Shown in pieces: positions 10,560-22,559 of a stretch of DNA of 64,000 nucleotides. A program made the translations under genes and the position numbers. The notes beneath the pieces are model-generated. The model had not been told where the DNA came from and did not search any database. It worked only from the letters and a program-made list of their open reading frames with translations. Origin of the DNA: Macrotis lagotis (Eukaryota; Chordata; Mammalia; Peramelemorphia; Peramelidae); contig NC_133666.1 of assembly GCF_037893015.1 (NCBI RefSeq), positions 567,831,712 through 567,895,711 on the forward strand, in the 5' to 3' direction. The stretch's first letter is position 1. Every line of letters starts with the position of its first letter.

Positions 10560-11599
10560 ATGGATGAGCCATCTGTTTTAAAATGTATTAAATATTTAGT
10601 TTAATTATATAATTATCTATAGTATATGATTTTGAGTTACTATCTCAAATGTCTCTAGAACCAGTAAGAAAATTCCCCAGGAGGTAGTGCTGCATTTTTC
10701 ATCCTACTTCTCAGGGTTCAGGAGGAAGTTTCCTAATACTATAACTCATGAATCCTCACCAGTATTCTCCCCCCTCCACTACCCCCACAATTTTCCTTTT
10801 ATATAAGTTAGCCAACAAAACTTGTTTAATTATTAGAAATTAGTATTGATATGGTAGTGTAGTTGGCATGATTGAAACAAAGCAACATCTTAAAAAGAGT
10901 TAACCCATTCTCTGACCAATAGCTACAGAGTTCAGGGGAAAGTGGAGTCCCCAAATAAATTACATGTGGGTGGTATAGGACTGGGAAAGTCTTTTGCTGG
11001 AGTACTCTAGATACTCTGCCTAATTATCATTTTTCTTCTGGGTTGCCAGTAAAGTATTGACACTACCTTGATTCAGTTTGTCTAATTTTTCTTTTGGCTT
11101 CCAATGCAAAATTTTTTGCCAGCTTCAATGGACTGAGAATGCTGCCATGGGCCTGATAAAAAGGACAAGTCTTCTCACATTCTGAAGTCTCTGGGGTCTG
11201 TTTGCAGCCAAGGAAGGCAGGGAGGAGATTGGAGTCAATGATAACATTGGGACTCATCTCCCTATACTCTCCATACAAGGAATTATTTCTTAAATGTTTG
11301 CAATTTTAATATTTGATGTCCTCAAGAAATGCACTGAGTTTGTTTGGGAAAGTCCAGATAAGTGACTTGAAGAATATGAAGCTCCATCTGTCATGGGAGT
11401 AGTCTCAGTCCCAGAAAGTAGAAATAGAAACAAGAGATAATAAATTTCAGAGAGGCAGGGGTTTAAAGTAGAATGTAAGGATTTGGGGGGGGGTGCTAGA
11501 GAAGAGGGATCAAATATGGACACCTTTAGAACAGCTGAACCAGAGTAATATGTAATTGGGAAATATTTAACCAAATAATTAAAAATCTAATGTAGCATG
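10560..11599. other. Unassigned sequence
   Basis: No domain or repeat recognised. Two minus-strand open frames (11063-11278 and 11290-11574) show no known motif and are taken as chance. Confidence 0.4.
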
Positions 11600-11609
11600 G
11601 ATAACAATA

Positions 11610-13186
11610 ATTTTTCTCTCATTTATTTTCCAATTACATGCAAAGATAGTTTTCAACATCCATTTGTTTTGCAAGTTTTTGAGTTCCATATTTTTTCTAC
11701 TCCCTTCCCTACCCACTCCACTTCCCTGTCCATGGGAAATATATTAAAAATATTTCCATATTAGTTAAACTGTGAAAAAAGAACTAAAGCTAATGGGAAA
11801 AATGAGAAAGAAAAAACATAAAAGATGTTTTAAAAGGTGAGTAGAGTGTTCTTTGCTCTGAATTCAGAGTCCATAGTTTTTTTTCTCTAGATGTGGATGA
11901 CATTTTTCTTAAAAGTTCTTTCAGGATTGTTCTTAATCACTGAACTGCTGAGAGGAGTTGTCATAGTTGATTATCTCACAGTGCTACTGTTAGTATGTAT
12001 AGCATTCTCCTGGTTCTTTTCACTTCATTTAGAATCAGTTCATGCAAGTCTTTCCATGTTTTTCTGAATTCATGATTTCTTATATAATAATAATAATAAT
12101 AATAACAATAATAATAATAATATTGCATAGCATTCATATACTAGCTTGTTTTGTCATTCCCCAATTGATGGGCAGCCCCTCAATTTCCAATTATTTGACC
12201 CTACTGAAAGAGCTGCTATAAATATTTTCACACATGTAGGTCCTTTCCCCTTTTTTATGATCTCTTTGGGATATAGATCTAGTAGTGGTATTGCTGGATG
12301 AAAGGGTATGCACAATTTTATTGATATTTGGGCATACATTATTCTCCAAAATGGTTTAATCAGTTCATAGCTCCACCAACAATACATTAGTTTCCCAGTT
12401 TTCCCATGTCCTCATCAATATTATTTTCTTTTTTTGTCATTTTAATCAATCTGATAAGTGTGAGGTGGCACCTCAGAGTTGTTTTAATTTTGATTTCTCT
12501 GTTCAATAATGATTTGGAGCATTTTTTCACATGACTCTAGATAGTTTAAATTTCTTCATCGGAAAATTGCCTGTTCTTATCCTTGGACCATTTATTAACT
12601 GCAGAATTCTTATATTGTATACTTATAAATTTGATGCACATTTCTCTATATTTCACAAATGACTACTTTTTCAGAAATAATAGCTATAAAGAATGCTCCC
12701 CATCTTCTGCATTCCTTCTAATCTAACTGCATTGGTTTTATTTGTGCAAAAATCTTTTAATTTAATGTAGTTGAAATTATACATTTTGCCTTTTATTATG
12801 TTCCCTATCTCTTCTTTGGTCATACACTTCTCCCTTTTCCATATATCTGACAGGTAGACTATTTCGTGTTGTTCTAATTGGCTTATGTTATCACCCTTTA
12901 TATCTAAATCCTGTACCCATTCTGACTTTATTTTGGTGTATAAGGTGTCAGCTGTAGGTCTATGCCTAGCCTTTGCCATAATGTTTTCCAGTTTTCCTAG
13001 TAGCTTTTGTTACAGGGTGAATTCTTATCCCAGAAACTGGAATCTTTGAGTTTATCAGACACTAGATTGCCATAATCATTTACTATTGTTTCTTTTGTAT
13101 CTAATCTATTCCACTGATCCACTTCTCTATTTCACAGCCATTACCAGATAGTTTTGATGATGGTCACTTTATAATATAGTTTTAGA
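11610..13186 (-). mobile_element. 5'-truncated LINE-1 with 10-bp target duplication
   Basis: The minus strand carries the C-terminal part of ORF2 (12979-12671: MAKARHRPTADTLYTKIKSE, then WVQDLDIKGD and NYIKLKDFCTNKTNA). This matches the L1 order 'KI-S-W--DL-V... LIKLK-FCT'. The cysteine-rich end and 3' UTR follow down to 11610. Perfect target duplication 'gataacaata' at 11600-11609 and 13187-13196 fixes both ends. This is a classic 5' truncation of about 1.58 kb. An (AAT)n-like tract at 12080-12122 lies inside. Confidence 0.9.
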
Positions 13187-13261
13187 GATAACAATACATT
13201 TTAAAACAAATCCAATATGTGGCCTATGGGGATCCTTATGTATGGTTTAGTAATCTCTTTT

Positions 13262-13356
13262 TTTATTTGAGTCTGACAGGAATGTTATAGAGGACACTCA
13301 AATTTTAGGTGAGGTGTTCTCTAAGGTCTCTTCCTACTCTAAGATCCTATGATTAC
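13262..13356 (+). mobile_element. CR1/L3 3' tail remnant
   Basis: 'ggaatgttatagaggacac' followed by 'ctctaaggtctcttcctactctaagatcctatgatt' type sequence is the 3' terminus of a CR1/L3 element, which ends in an ATTCTATG-like octamer. Confidence 0.55.
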
Positions 13357-13369
13357 AATAAATGGCTTA

Positions 13370-16367
13370 CAAATATTTGTTGAAGGGATAAATGAGTAAA
13401 TGATAATGCTCTTTATGCTTTCATAGAGTTTTCTCCCGGAATGGGGGAAGATTAATGGTACTTGTTTGAAGTGGCAAGGTGAGTATCAATTTCCTTTAAC
13501 AACTCACCCTCTGAGTGTTTTTTCCCCTTCTCTGCTTATATGTGGTTGTTATTTGGGATTAAATTTAAAGCAGAAAGAGGAAGAAAATCCCCACCTCTCT
13601 TCCTTTCCTCCTCCCTACAGAGCAGGTAATCCCCCAATTTTCTTTCCTGTTTCTTCCTCTCCCTTCTACCTCATTTCTTGACTTTCCCCCTAGTGGGCAG
13701 TTCAGGAGTAGGGCCAAGGTCACTAGCCCTATATTGTATGAACTTTATAAGGCATATTTGTCAAAAAAGGTTTTTTATTAATACCCAGAACCCTTTCATT
13801 TTTATTGGCACTGCTCCTTCAACATTTTTGAAATTTCTTTGTATATGATCTACAGAGTGTAAAGAATGACTTGCAGATTTGTAGACTGATATGTGCAAGA
13901 AAAATTTGCCGCAACTTGAAAGCTACATTTTATAGTTGCCTTCTCATATATAACTTTAGGGTATTTTAAAAATAAAAGGCAGCAAGAAATTTATATTATT
14001 CTTATTGGGTTCCTAGGTTTTGCTAGTTTTGTTTGACTTGATTTTTGTGAAAACTAGACAGTATTCATTTGGTATCATAGCCAGTAATTTATATTCTGTT
14101 TTCTTGGGTCTGTATTTGTTCTGTTTGAAACATTCTATGGTTCCATTTCAAGAGTTTAAGTGACACAAATTCTTGGTGAGTTTTCCATCATAACAATACA
14201 TTGATTAATATATTAGGGCTATACTAATAGTTGTTGACAGTTCCCCAAGGTTCTTTAGCAACTGGATCACAAATCTGTTTTCTTGGACACTTGATCCAAT
14301 CTTTTCTTCTTTCTATTTAACCAATAAAGTCATAATTTGAATGGGAGTAACAGTACATATTCAGAGACAGCAAAGAATGGAATTGTTTGATCCTCAGCTC
14401 ATGTTATCTCAGTTTGCAAACTTGAGGTGGCAACAACAGCTGCAGGGTGGGAGAATTAAACATAATTGATTTTCCCTTCATATATGTCAGAGATGACATG
14501 CAAAAGCTCCAGAGGTTTGACAACCTGAATAAGAAGTAGCAACGCCTACTCTTGATGTTTCTGAGGGATGGTCACCTGCTTTAAGGAGGTGGGATTTTCT
14601 AGAGTAGTTGCTTTAGAGTCCTTGAGAACTTCAAATAATGACCTTAAAGTAGTTACCAGCTTCCTACTTCAGTGTTAATAAGTCTGAACAATTTAATTAA
14701 CAAAGGTTGTGTCATCTGAGGCAGAGGCAGCATCTGTTTCTTGTATGGCATTGAAACAGTCTTTAATAAATCAATCCAAGAAAACGAAGTCATGTTTATA
14801 TAAACTAAGTTATAGTGTTGGGAAGAGGGTTGGTATACCCTGATGCTTCCATGCTCTTAAATCCTCCGAGTGCTATGATTATGCCACCTGAAAAATCATT
14901 TTGTCATTGAAATAGCTAGCATGTTCTTTGCTATGTTCATTTGGAAAAATCAGATTTTTTTCCTTAGTTTTTGGAATCAACAGTAAGAATTTGTTAAATT
15001 ATATTCATAAAATGCTAAGAGAATACAAACTTATGCAGCAGTTGAGTATCACTCTAGAGGGAAAAATCAAGGTTATTGTAAGTATACTACTTTTATTATA
15101 ATACATTATCCTACATAATCTTTTGATTGCAATAATAATCTTAAAGGGGAGATGAAGTAATGTATTCTTTTAAAAGGTTTTGTTTAATGTATTTTTTCCT
15201 CCAGTTTATTTTTTAACACAAAGCATGCTTAATTCAGGTCATGTCTAATATGTCCTGGATACCTGGAGCATGATTTATATATCTTTTGCAAATTATTTTA
15301 ACTGGGAACTAACTAGAAGAAAGTGGAAACACTGAGTCACACACTCCTCATTATTATCAACCCAGGACAAATTATCCAGCCCTTGCTCCCCATGTCTTCA
15401 AGGAAAAAAGGTTGCTAATTAAAAGAGTCTAGAAGCATCTCTGAAACAATGAAAAAGCTGTGTGAAAAAAAATGATGTAGGGTTAACTGTCCCTTGAAAA
15501 TCCCAAGTAGATCCATAATGGGAAAGTAATTCAGATAGAAAAAGAATAAAAAATGGTACTATAAAGAACCCCAGTCTAACAACATCCAGCTAGGTTCAAC
15601 AGAATTAGATTGACTTGCTGGATCATCAAAATAGCCTAAATACTTTATAGTTGATATGTGAAGTAGTTGTGACTAGCCTATCCATTATTTTCAGGAAGTA
15701 GAGATGAGGGGCTCTAGTTCACCTTTTTTGTTTAATTCTAGGGTTTAATGTTTGCCTGCTGAAAATTTGGTTGTTTGTCCTTGGTTACACCACCAACATT
15801 ATCCTTTCTAGATATTACACCTCCTCATAGCCATAAAGCTGGGGTGTTTGGCATCTCAAAGGGTCAACTCAGGACAATAGAGAGGATGTCGATAACATTT
15901 CAGTATTAGTCATCATAAGCAGATAAAACAGAATTCAGGGTTGGAAGGGAATGGAAAATGGAAGGGGAGGAGAGCTGAAAATGAACTTTCCTAGAAACAA
16001 ATGAAAATAAGGGGGAAACTGCAACTCTATTTGTCATCTATAAAGTTAGCAGAAATTATCAAACAGATGCAAGTTTAGGAACATGATGCTCAACAGTATA
16101 AAGTTTAAAAGCATTAAAAAAAGAATAAGTTAGAGAGAAAATGACTTTTGGAGATTCCAGTTGTTGGAGGATCCTGATTGAAATAACTGTTGCACCCTAA
16201 GGAGCTGATATAATTCTTCTATATTAGAATGATAGAAAATATTGAATATTAGTCAACATCTTTCTATCTTCAAGACATGTACTCTCACGATTAGTGCTAT
16301 TTGTATTTCAAATTAGATACCTCATCATATTCTTTTATCTACATTCAAAGCAATGTGTAACTCCCTT
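13370..16367. other. Unassigned 3-kb stretch
   Basis: No gene, RNA gene or recognised repeat. An open frame at 13466-13681 is pyrimidine-rich low-complexity sequence. An AP-1-like 'tgagtcac' lies at about 15333 in a repeat-free part, but that alone supports no regulatory call. Confidence 0.4.
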
Positions 16368-16380
16368 CAAAAAAGGGAAT
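16368..16380 (+). repeat. Target site duplication, left copy
   Basis: 'caaaaaagggaat', identical to 19710-19722; the pair brackets the L1 between them. Confidence 0.9.
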
Positions 16381-18296
16381 GTCACTCCTGGCCAAGATGG
16401 CAGAGAGAAGACAGGCACAGTTCTAAAATCTGATCTTTACCCATATATGATATGAAACAAATCTCTTAACAGAAATCTAATGAACAAAACCCAGAAAGAA
16501 AAGCCAAAAGAAAGAATGGATACCTCAGGATTTGTCTTCAGCAATCAAGGGTGAGTCTGGGTGCAGAGGGCTGACTCTGCTGTAACACAGACTGGGGAGA
16601 GCCTGTGAGCCTGGATTAGCCTTGGACCAACCCAATTAGCTGTGAGGCTGGAGCCCTGGAGCCTGAGGGCCCAAGAACCAACCAGCTCGATCAACCGAGG
16701 GGCTTGAGCCTGGTTGACGGTGGGGCTTGGGTCAAATAGGGAGCAGAGGCATTGGTAGAGGTGCTGACCATCAGGAGTTTGCTGGCAGGGCTGGAGGGAG
16801 AGATCTGCTGTGGGAAAGTTGCAGACATGGATCCGTGGGCTCCTCTGGTCAGGAGGAACTCAGAGTCCACGACTCCATTTCAGCTAAATCCTCATCCCAG
16901 AACAAACACAGACTACTTCTGTCCCAAGTGCAGGTATGTGAGCAGCTGAACCAACTCAGCTGACAATAGGGAGAGTGATCACCTCACCCCAGGGTATATC
17001 CCACCACTCATCAAAGACAAAAGTACTTAACAGCTTCAACCACTCCCTCCAGGCCAAGAGAGAGGGCCTCAATCAAGGTCACAGACACTTCAAAGAAAGC
17101 AATCAGCACCCCTTACTGGCCAGCTGGAGCTATTACACTTAGTGAGTAAAGCATCCAGGGATCCCAAACCAAATCAGACCCTCTCCAACTCAAGGTCTTA
17201 GCAAAATGAAGAAAGGCCAGATGTAAGGGAGGGTCCATAGAAAAATTCTTGGAAGGAAAAGAGCCTAACTCAGAGAGACCTAGATCCTCTGAGGATAATA
17301 TAATCTGGTCTACAGCACAGAAAGACTTCCTTGAAGAAATAAGGAAGGAGTTTAATAGTCAATTGGAAAATCTAGGAAAAGAAACCAGAGAAGATTAACA
17401 GCTTGCAACAAGAAAACAAATCATTGGAAAATACAATTGGACAAATACAAAATGAGAATAATTCTCTCAGATCCTCAACTGGGCAAATGCAAAAAGAAAA
17501 TAATCCTCTCAAAACCTCCATTGGTCAAATGGAAAGCTCTTTCAAAGATAGGATTGACCAATTTGAAAAGGAGTTGCAAAAGGCAAATGAAGAAAATTCT
17601 TCCCTAAGAAAAAGAATGGAGTCTGTGGAAACCAATGACTTCATGAGACTATTAAACAAAAACAAAAAAATAGAAAAAACAGAAGAAAATGTAAAATAAC
17701 CTCATCAGCAAAATCACTGACCTTGAGAATAGATCAAGGAGGGAAACCCTGAGAATTATAGGTCTTCCTGACATCATTGAAGAAAAAAAAACCTGGACTT
17801 AATGTTATAGGATTTAGTGATGGAAAATTGCTCTGATAGCATGGAACCAGAAGTCAAAATAGTTATTAAAAGAATACATCGATCCCCTCTGGAAAGAGAT
17901 CCTAAATTGATACACCAAGGAATGTTGTGGCCAAATTCCAGAACTATAAGATAAAAGAGAAAATCCTGCAAGCAGCCAGAAAAATACAATTTAGATACTG
18001 AGGAGCCATAGTAAGGACCCAACTGAATCAACATTAAGGGATTGAAGGGCCTGGAACGAGATATTCCAAAGAACAAGGGAGTTCGGAATGTAGTCAAGAA
18101 TCCACTCTCTGGAAAAGCTGAGCTTTCCCTTCCAGGGGAAAAGATGGTCATTTAATGAAATGGAATACTTCCAACAATTCCTGATAAAAGAAAAACAGAG
18201 TTAAATAGAAAATTCAGAAATTAAACAGGAGGTTCAAGAGACACATAAAAAGGTAAAAAAAAATTTAAAAAGCAGGGTAAAGAAAAAAATGCTATC

Positions 18297-18556
18297 CAAT
18301 AAGATGAAACTGGTTATATCCCAGAATGGGAATAAAGAGTCTCATAACTCTTAAGAATTGTAACTCTATCAGAGAGAATACACTTAGCCAGAAATGATGG
18401 CCACTCATGACTTATCCATGAGACTGCTACCCAATGGGATGAAACTGGCCATATCCCTACTTGGGAGAAAGACTTATTATAACTCTCATGAATCATAACT
18501 CTATTAGAGAGAATATACCTAACCAGACATAATGGATGCTCAGGATTTTCTATGAT
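18297..18556 (+). repeat. Two tandem units in the L1 inter-ORF spacer
   Basis: Units starting 'caataagatgaaactgg' (18297) and 'ccaatgggatgaaactgg' (18431) share 'aactctat-agagagaata' and 'ttagccaga/ctaaccagaca' at matching positions, about 130 bases each. The related L1 at 52020-57565 has one such unit (complement of about 55300-55432). Confidence 0.75.
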
Positions 18557-18750
18557 TCAGATCAAATGTTTTTAAAACACTTTCTCTTTAAAAAGGGGGG
18601 ACAGGAAAGAGATGGGAGGAGGGAGGAGATTGAATGTGGTAAATCTCATTACATTAAGAGATACAAAAGACCTATGGTAATAGAGGGAAAGAAGGGAAGA
18701 GATGAGAAACACCTGAATCTTCCTCTCATCAAACTTGGTTTAAAGTTAAC

Positions 18751-18796
<46 letters not shown>
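18751..18796. repeat. (AC)n microsatellite
   Basis: About 22 AC units inside the L1 spacer. The following 18837-18960 is an almost pure purine tract, which is normal for this L1 spacer (the complement occurs near 54900-55080). Confidence 0.95.
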
Positions 18797-18800
<4 letters not shown>

Positions 18801-19709
18801 TCAGTTAACTTAAAACCATCTTACCTTTCAAGTATTAAAAAAGTATTAAAAGGGGGAAAAAGGGGAGGGGGTGGAGACAGGGAGGGGAGAGAAAAGGGGG
18901 AACTAACAAGGAAGGGAAGGGAAAAGGGAAAAAGGGAAAGAGGAAAGAAAGGAAAGGGGTGATATAGGAGGGCAAACACACTGAAGGTGGCAATATTCAG
19001 AAACAAAATACTGGGGAATATGGATAAAGGGAAAAAAGGGAGAGAATACAAACAGAGGAAAGAGAGAATGGAGGACAATGAAGAGTTAGTAATTATAACT
19101 TTGAATGTGAATGGGATGAATCCTCCCTTAACACATAAGTGAATAGCAGAGTGGATTAAAAAAACAGAATCCTACAACATGCTGCTTACAAGAAGCTCAT
19201 TTGAAGCAGAGAGATACATATAGAGTAAAGGTAAAAGGTTGGAGCAAAATATATTTTGCTTCAGCTGAAGTGAAGAAAAAAGCAGGGGTAGCAATCCTTA
19301 TCTCAGACAAAGAAGCTGTAAAAAGAGATAGTATTAAAAGACAACTTAGTGGGAGACCTCAACCTCCCACTCTCAGATATAGATAAACTGAATCATAAAG
19401 TAAACAAGAAAGAAGTTAAGGAGGTAAATAGATTATTAGAAAACCCAGATATGATAGATTTTTTGGAGGAAATTGAATGGGGATAGAAAGGAATATACCT
19501 TTTTCTCTGCAGTACATGGCATTTATACAAAAATTGACCACGTATTAGGGCATAAAATCCTAATAAATTGCAGAAAGACAGAAATAGTGAACACATCTTT
19601 CTCAGATCACAATGCAATATAAATCATATGCAATATTGGACCAGGGAGACATAGACCCAGAACTAATTGGAAACTGAATAGCCTCATTTTAAAGAATGAG
19701 TGGATCAAA

Positions 19710-19722
19710 CAAAAAAGGGAAT
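19710..19722 (+). repeat. Target site duplication, right copy
   Basis: 'caaaaaagggaat', same as 16368-16380. The A-run may also include a short poly(A) tail of the L1. Confidence 0.9.
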
Positions 19723-22340
19723 ATACTAGGCTTAAAAAAACCCAATAACTAAAAGCAAAAATCTTATCATATTGAGATAATTTAAATTTCAGGAAGAAAT
19801 ATTGGAACATTTTAATGTATTTAAATGTCTGTTAAATAAATAATGCTAAAGTATACCTTTACTTTCTATCAAATTCTTCTGCAAATAATTCTGCTCCTTA
19901 TGACCTGAGTACATTTACCTATGTTCAAATCTGAGGAGCAAGGAAAAACCAAGATTCACTGATGGGCAAAACTAAATTATGTACAAGTTAAATGACTTGC
20001 TCTGCGTCAATGCATTAAAACAGTTCATAGAAAGGTTAGAGATTTTATGGATCTCCCTCATTCCAATGCCTTATTCTCACATTTTTTTTTGAAGGAATGA
20101 ATCTTGTTTACCAGAGAATTCTGAGCAAAGCTTCTGTTTGATTTGGTCACACAGAATTATAGCTGCTTTTTCATTGTCTATCCAAGTAAAAGTTCATATG
20201 AAAATGAACTGGAACTACTTCAGGACCAGGTGTCTCTATTTCTATTATTTCATTCTGATTATTCCCTGAAAGCATATAAACAAATGGCCATGGAGAAACA
20301 AATCATTTTTACAATGAAAAATTTATTTTAAGTTCAAGCTAATTCTATTTGAATTTTGATTGACTTGCAGAAGAAAAATCAGGAATATTTTTATTTCAAC
20401 AACTCAGTGTACTCATGCCAATCTTATGGCCTAAAAGATCATAAAATTGCAGGATATGGATTTTGAAGTAAATTATCCCTCCCTTGTTTTATGCATTATG
20501 TTAGTGAGACTCAAAATACTGAAGTGTCTTGTGCAAGGTCACAAAGATATTAAGAATTACAGCCAAAATTCAAACTCAGATATAACTACTATGATGCATT
20601 TCTTATTTTACTCTTCTTTGGAATGTTAACCTGAGATGAATGTCCATTGATTTTTAAAAGTATCAAGCATGAAAAATAATAAACTCATAATCTTCACTGT
20701 TGAAATACATTTTATTTCCTTTTTGATTACCAGCCTGGGGAAAAAAAATTATCTCAGGAAGGGCTGTAAAGTACTGAGCACTACAGGAATACAAAGCCTA
20801 GAAATTGCTATTAATAGAAAAATTAATGAGGGGTATGAGAAAAAATGCTAAAATACAAACTCTGTATTTATCTCTTGTAATCGTAGTTATAAATTATATT
20901 ATGTATAACTGTGCATGTGTATGTGTATATGTCCATATGTACTTAATATGTATATATTTATATGTGTGTACATGTACATACATGTGTATATATACTGTAA
21001 TGCAATTAAAAATAAAAGGAATTTATTAAAATTATATCCTTATTAAATGTCTGAAAATGTTTTGTTTCATAATTGTAATAAACTTGATGAATTTTTTTCT
21101 CTTACCTCAATTTCACCATGATTTTCCTTCCCTTTTTCATAGAATTCTGAGAGATTATCAGAAAAAATGAAAATACTTCAATTTGTACAGCATTTCCAAG
21201 AGTTATTCCCTACTAAGTCTGTTTGTACAGAAGGTTTGGAAGGATTATAATTTTATCCTAAGCCAGTTTAAATTGTATTCACACATGCACATACAATTTA
21301 AGAGCCTTATATTTTAAATCAGTACTCTGACTTTTGAAAATGAGCATTTGGCAATATAATACCAAAACCAGATGAGCCCCAGTCTTTCTTTTGAGGACCC
21401 TGAGTAGGATCATATGCAAATATTTCAGAATCTGGCAAATGTTTCATCTTATTGTTTTCTTAATACCTTTCACTGCATTTTAATGCATATATTTTGGGTC
21501 ATAAATGTAAAAAAAAGAGATAAAGAGTTTACTTCAAGAAAATACTGAGGTTGTGGAGCTACACAAGAACCTTTCTGAAACTTGATAAAATATTTCATCC
21601 CAGTCATCTTAATAAAATAAATTAATTTCTAGTATACATTTTCTTCAGTGGTTGGTTGATATTATTCTTGACAATTTGAGAATGTACAGTGAATAAATTA
21701 TAAATTGCCTAAATGATCATAGGGGTGTAATGCCTAATTTATTTATCCAACTCCAAAATGCTGTTTTTCTTAAATTAAATGAATATTTTCTGAGTCTTAG
21801 AAATAAGAAATGACATTAATAGGATTCCAGTATCTATTGTGAGTGTCTAGAGTCAGCACTTAGTAAATGCTTATTGAATTGCATTATTCTTTCTAACCCA
21901 AAATTCATCATTCAGTTTTGCTTTCCTATTCTCACTATCAGGAAAAGGTATTGAGCCTAAAATTATGTAAGAAGATTCTTCTAAAAGTGGTAATTGATTA
22001 AAGATATTCTTATTGATACAGTCTCATGTATTTTGGATGCTATGTGATTTTTGGATCTTCAATAGACTGACTGTTGAGTAAGAATACACAAAGGCAAAGA
22101 TTGCCCAGGTGAACTTTGAGAATGAATAATAAATGGAAATGATATTTTCTTAAGGGTCCTTTATCAGAGATGATTTTTCTCTAATTTAGTGTAAATGTTT
22201 ATTTTATGGGCAAAATTGGCATGGATGTTATATAATTAGTATCTATAACAGATCTAAAACTTTTTACTCTGGTTTTGATTTATTCAGAGGAATAAGTTGC
22301 TAAGAGGTGGGTCTGTGGATCTTTATATTTGATCACCTGA
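19723..22340. other. Mostly unassigned sequence
   Basis: AT-rich; no gene seen. About 20495-20615 has a worn minus-strand MIR-like piece ('gcaaggtcacaaagatatta', 'aaattcaaactcag'). About 21840-21885 has an L2 tail ('tcagcacttagtaaatgcttattgaattg' type). 20900-21000 is TA/GT-rich low complexity. Confidence 0.4.
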
Positions 22341-22344
22341 TCCA

Positions 22345-22550
22345 TTTAAATAATTTTAAGGATCATAAATGATTAAGAACTAGAAGGGACTTGGTATCAT
22401 TTAATCCAACACTTTCATTTTACAAATAAAGAAACTGAAACCTTGGAAAGTTAGGTGACTTATCTAAAGTCATATTAAGCATCAGGGAGAGAATTTAAAT
22501 CTGTGACCTTTGAATCCAATGTCAGTTGTCTTTTCATTGTACTTAATATT
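22345..22550 (-). mobile_element. MIR/THER-type SINE remnant
   Basis: 'aactagaagggacttgg', 'catttaatccaacactttca', 'aaagaaactgaaaccttgg', 'aggtgacttatctaaag' follow the complement of a therian CORE-SINE. Confidence 0.6.
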
Positions 22551-22559
22551 TCATGGCAA

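Larger units (their letters stand above)
16381..19709 (+). mobile_element. LINE-1 with 5' end present and 3' end missing
   Basis: Begins at the L1 5' UTR ('ggccaagatggcagagag', GC-richer to about 17200). ORF1 starts at about 17206 (MKKGQM, then a stop at codon 7) and is broken. An open part at 17403-17699 carries the heptad-type repeats NTIGQIQNENNSLRSSTGQM and two further units. It is followed by the RRM-type 'ETLRIIGLPDIIEE' near 17745. Spacer with two tandem units, (AC)n and a polypurine tract spans about 18297-19080. The ORF2 endonuclease follows from about 19095 ('TLNVNGMN', 'AGVAILIS', 'KEYTFF', 'SDHNA'-like). Homology stops after 'tggatcaaac' at 19709, directly at a 13-bp perfect target duplication (16368-16380, 19710-19722). 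The reverse transcriptase and 3' UTR are absent. Confidence 0.9.

Noticed and set aside
16727-16963. Open frames with GC-rich codons
   Set aside because: They lie in the L1 5' UTR and have no ORF1 or host motif.
18536-19078. Frames ending in THTHTH or PPPPLFPPF
   Set aside because: AC repeat and polypurine tract of the L1 spacer.
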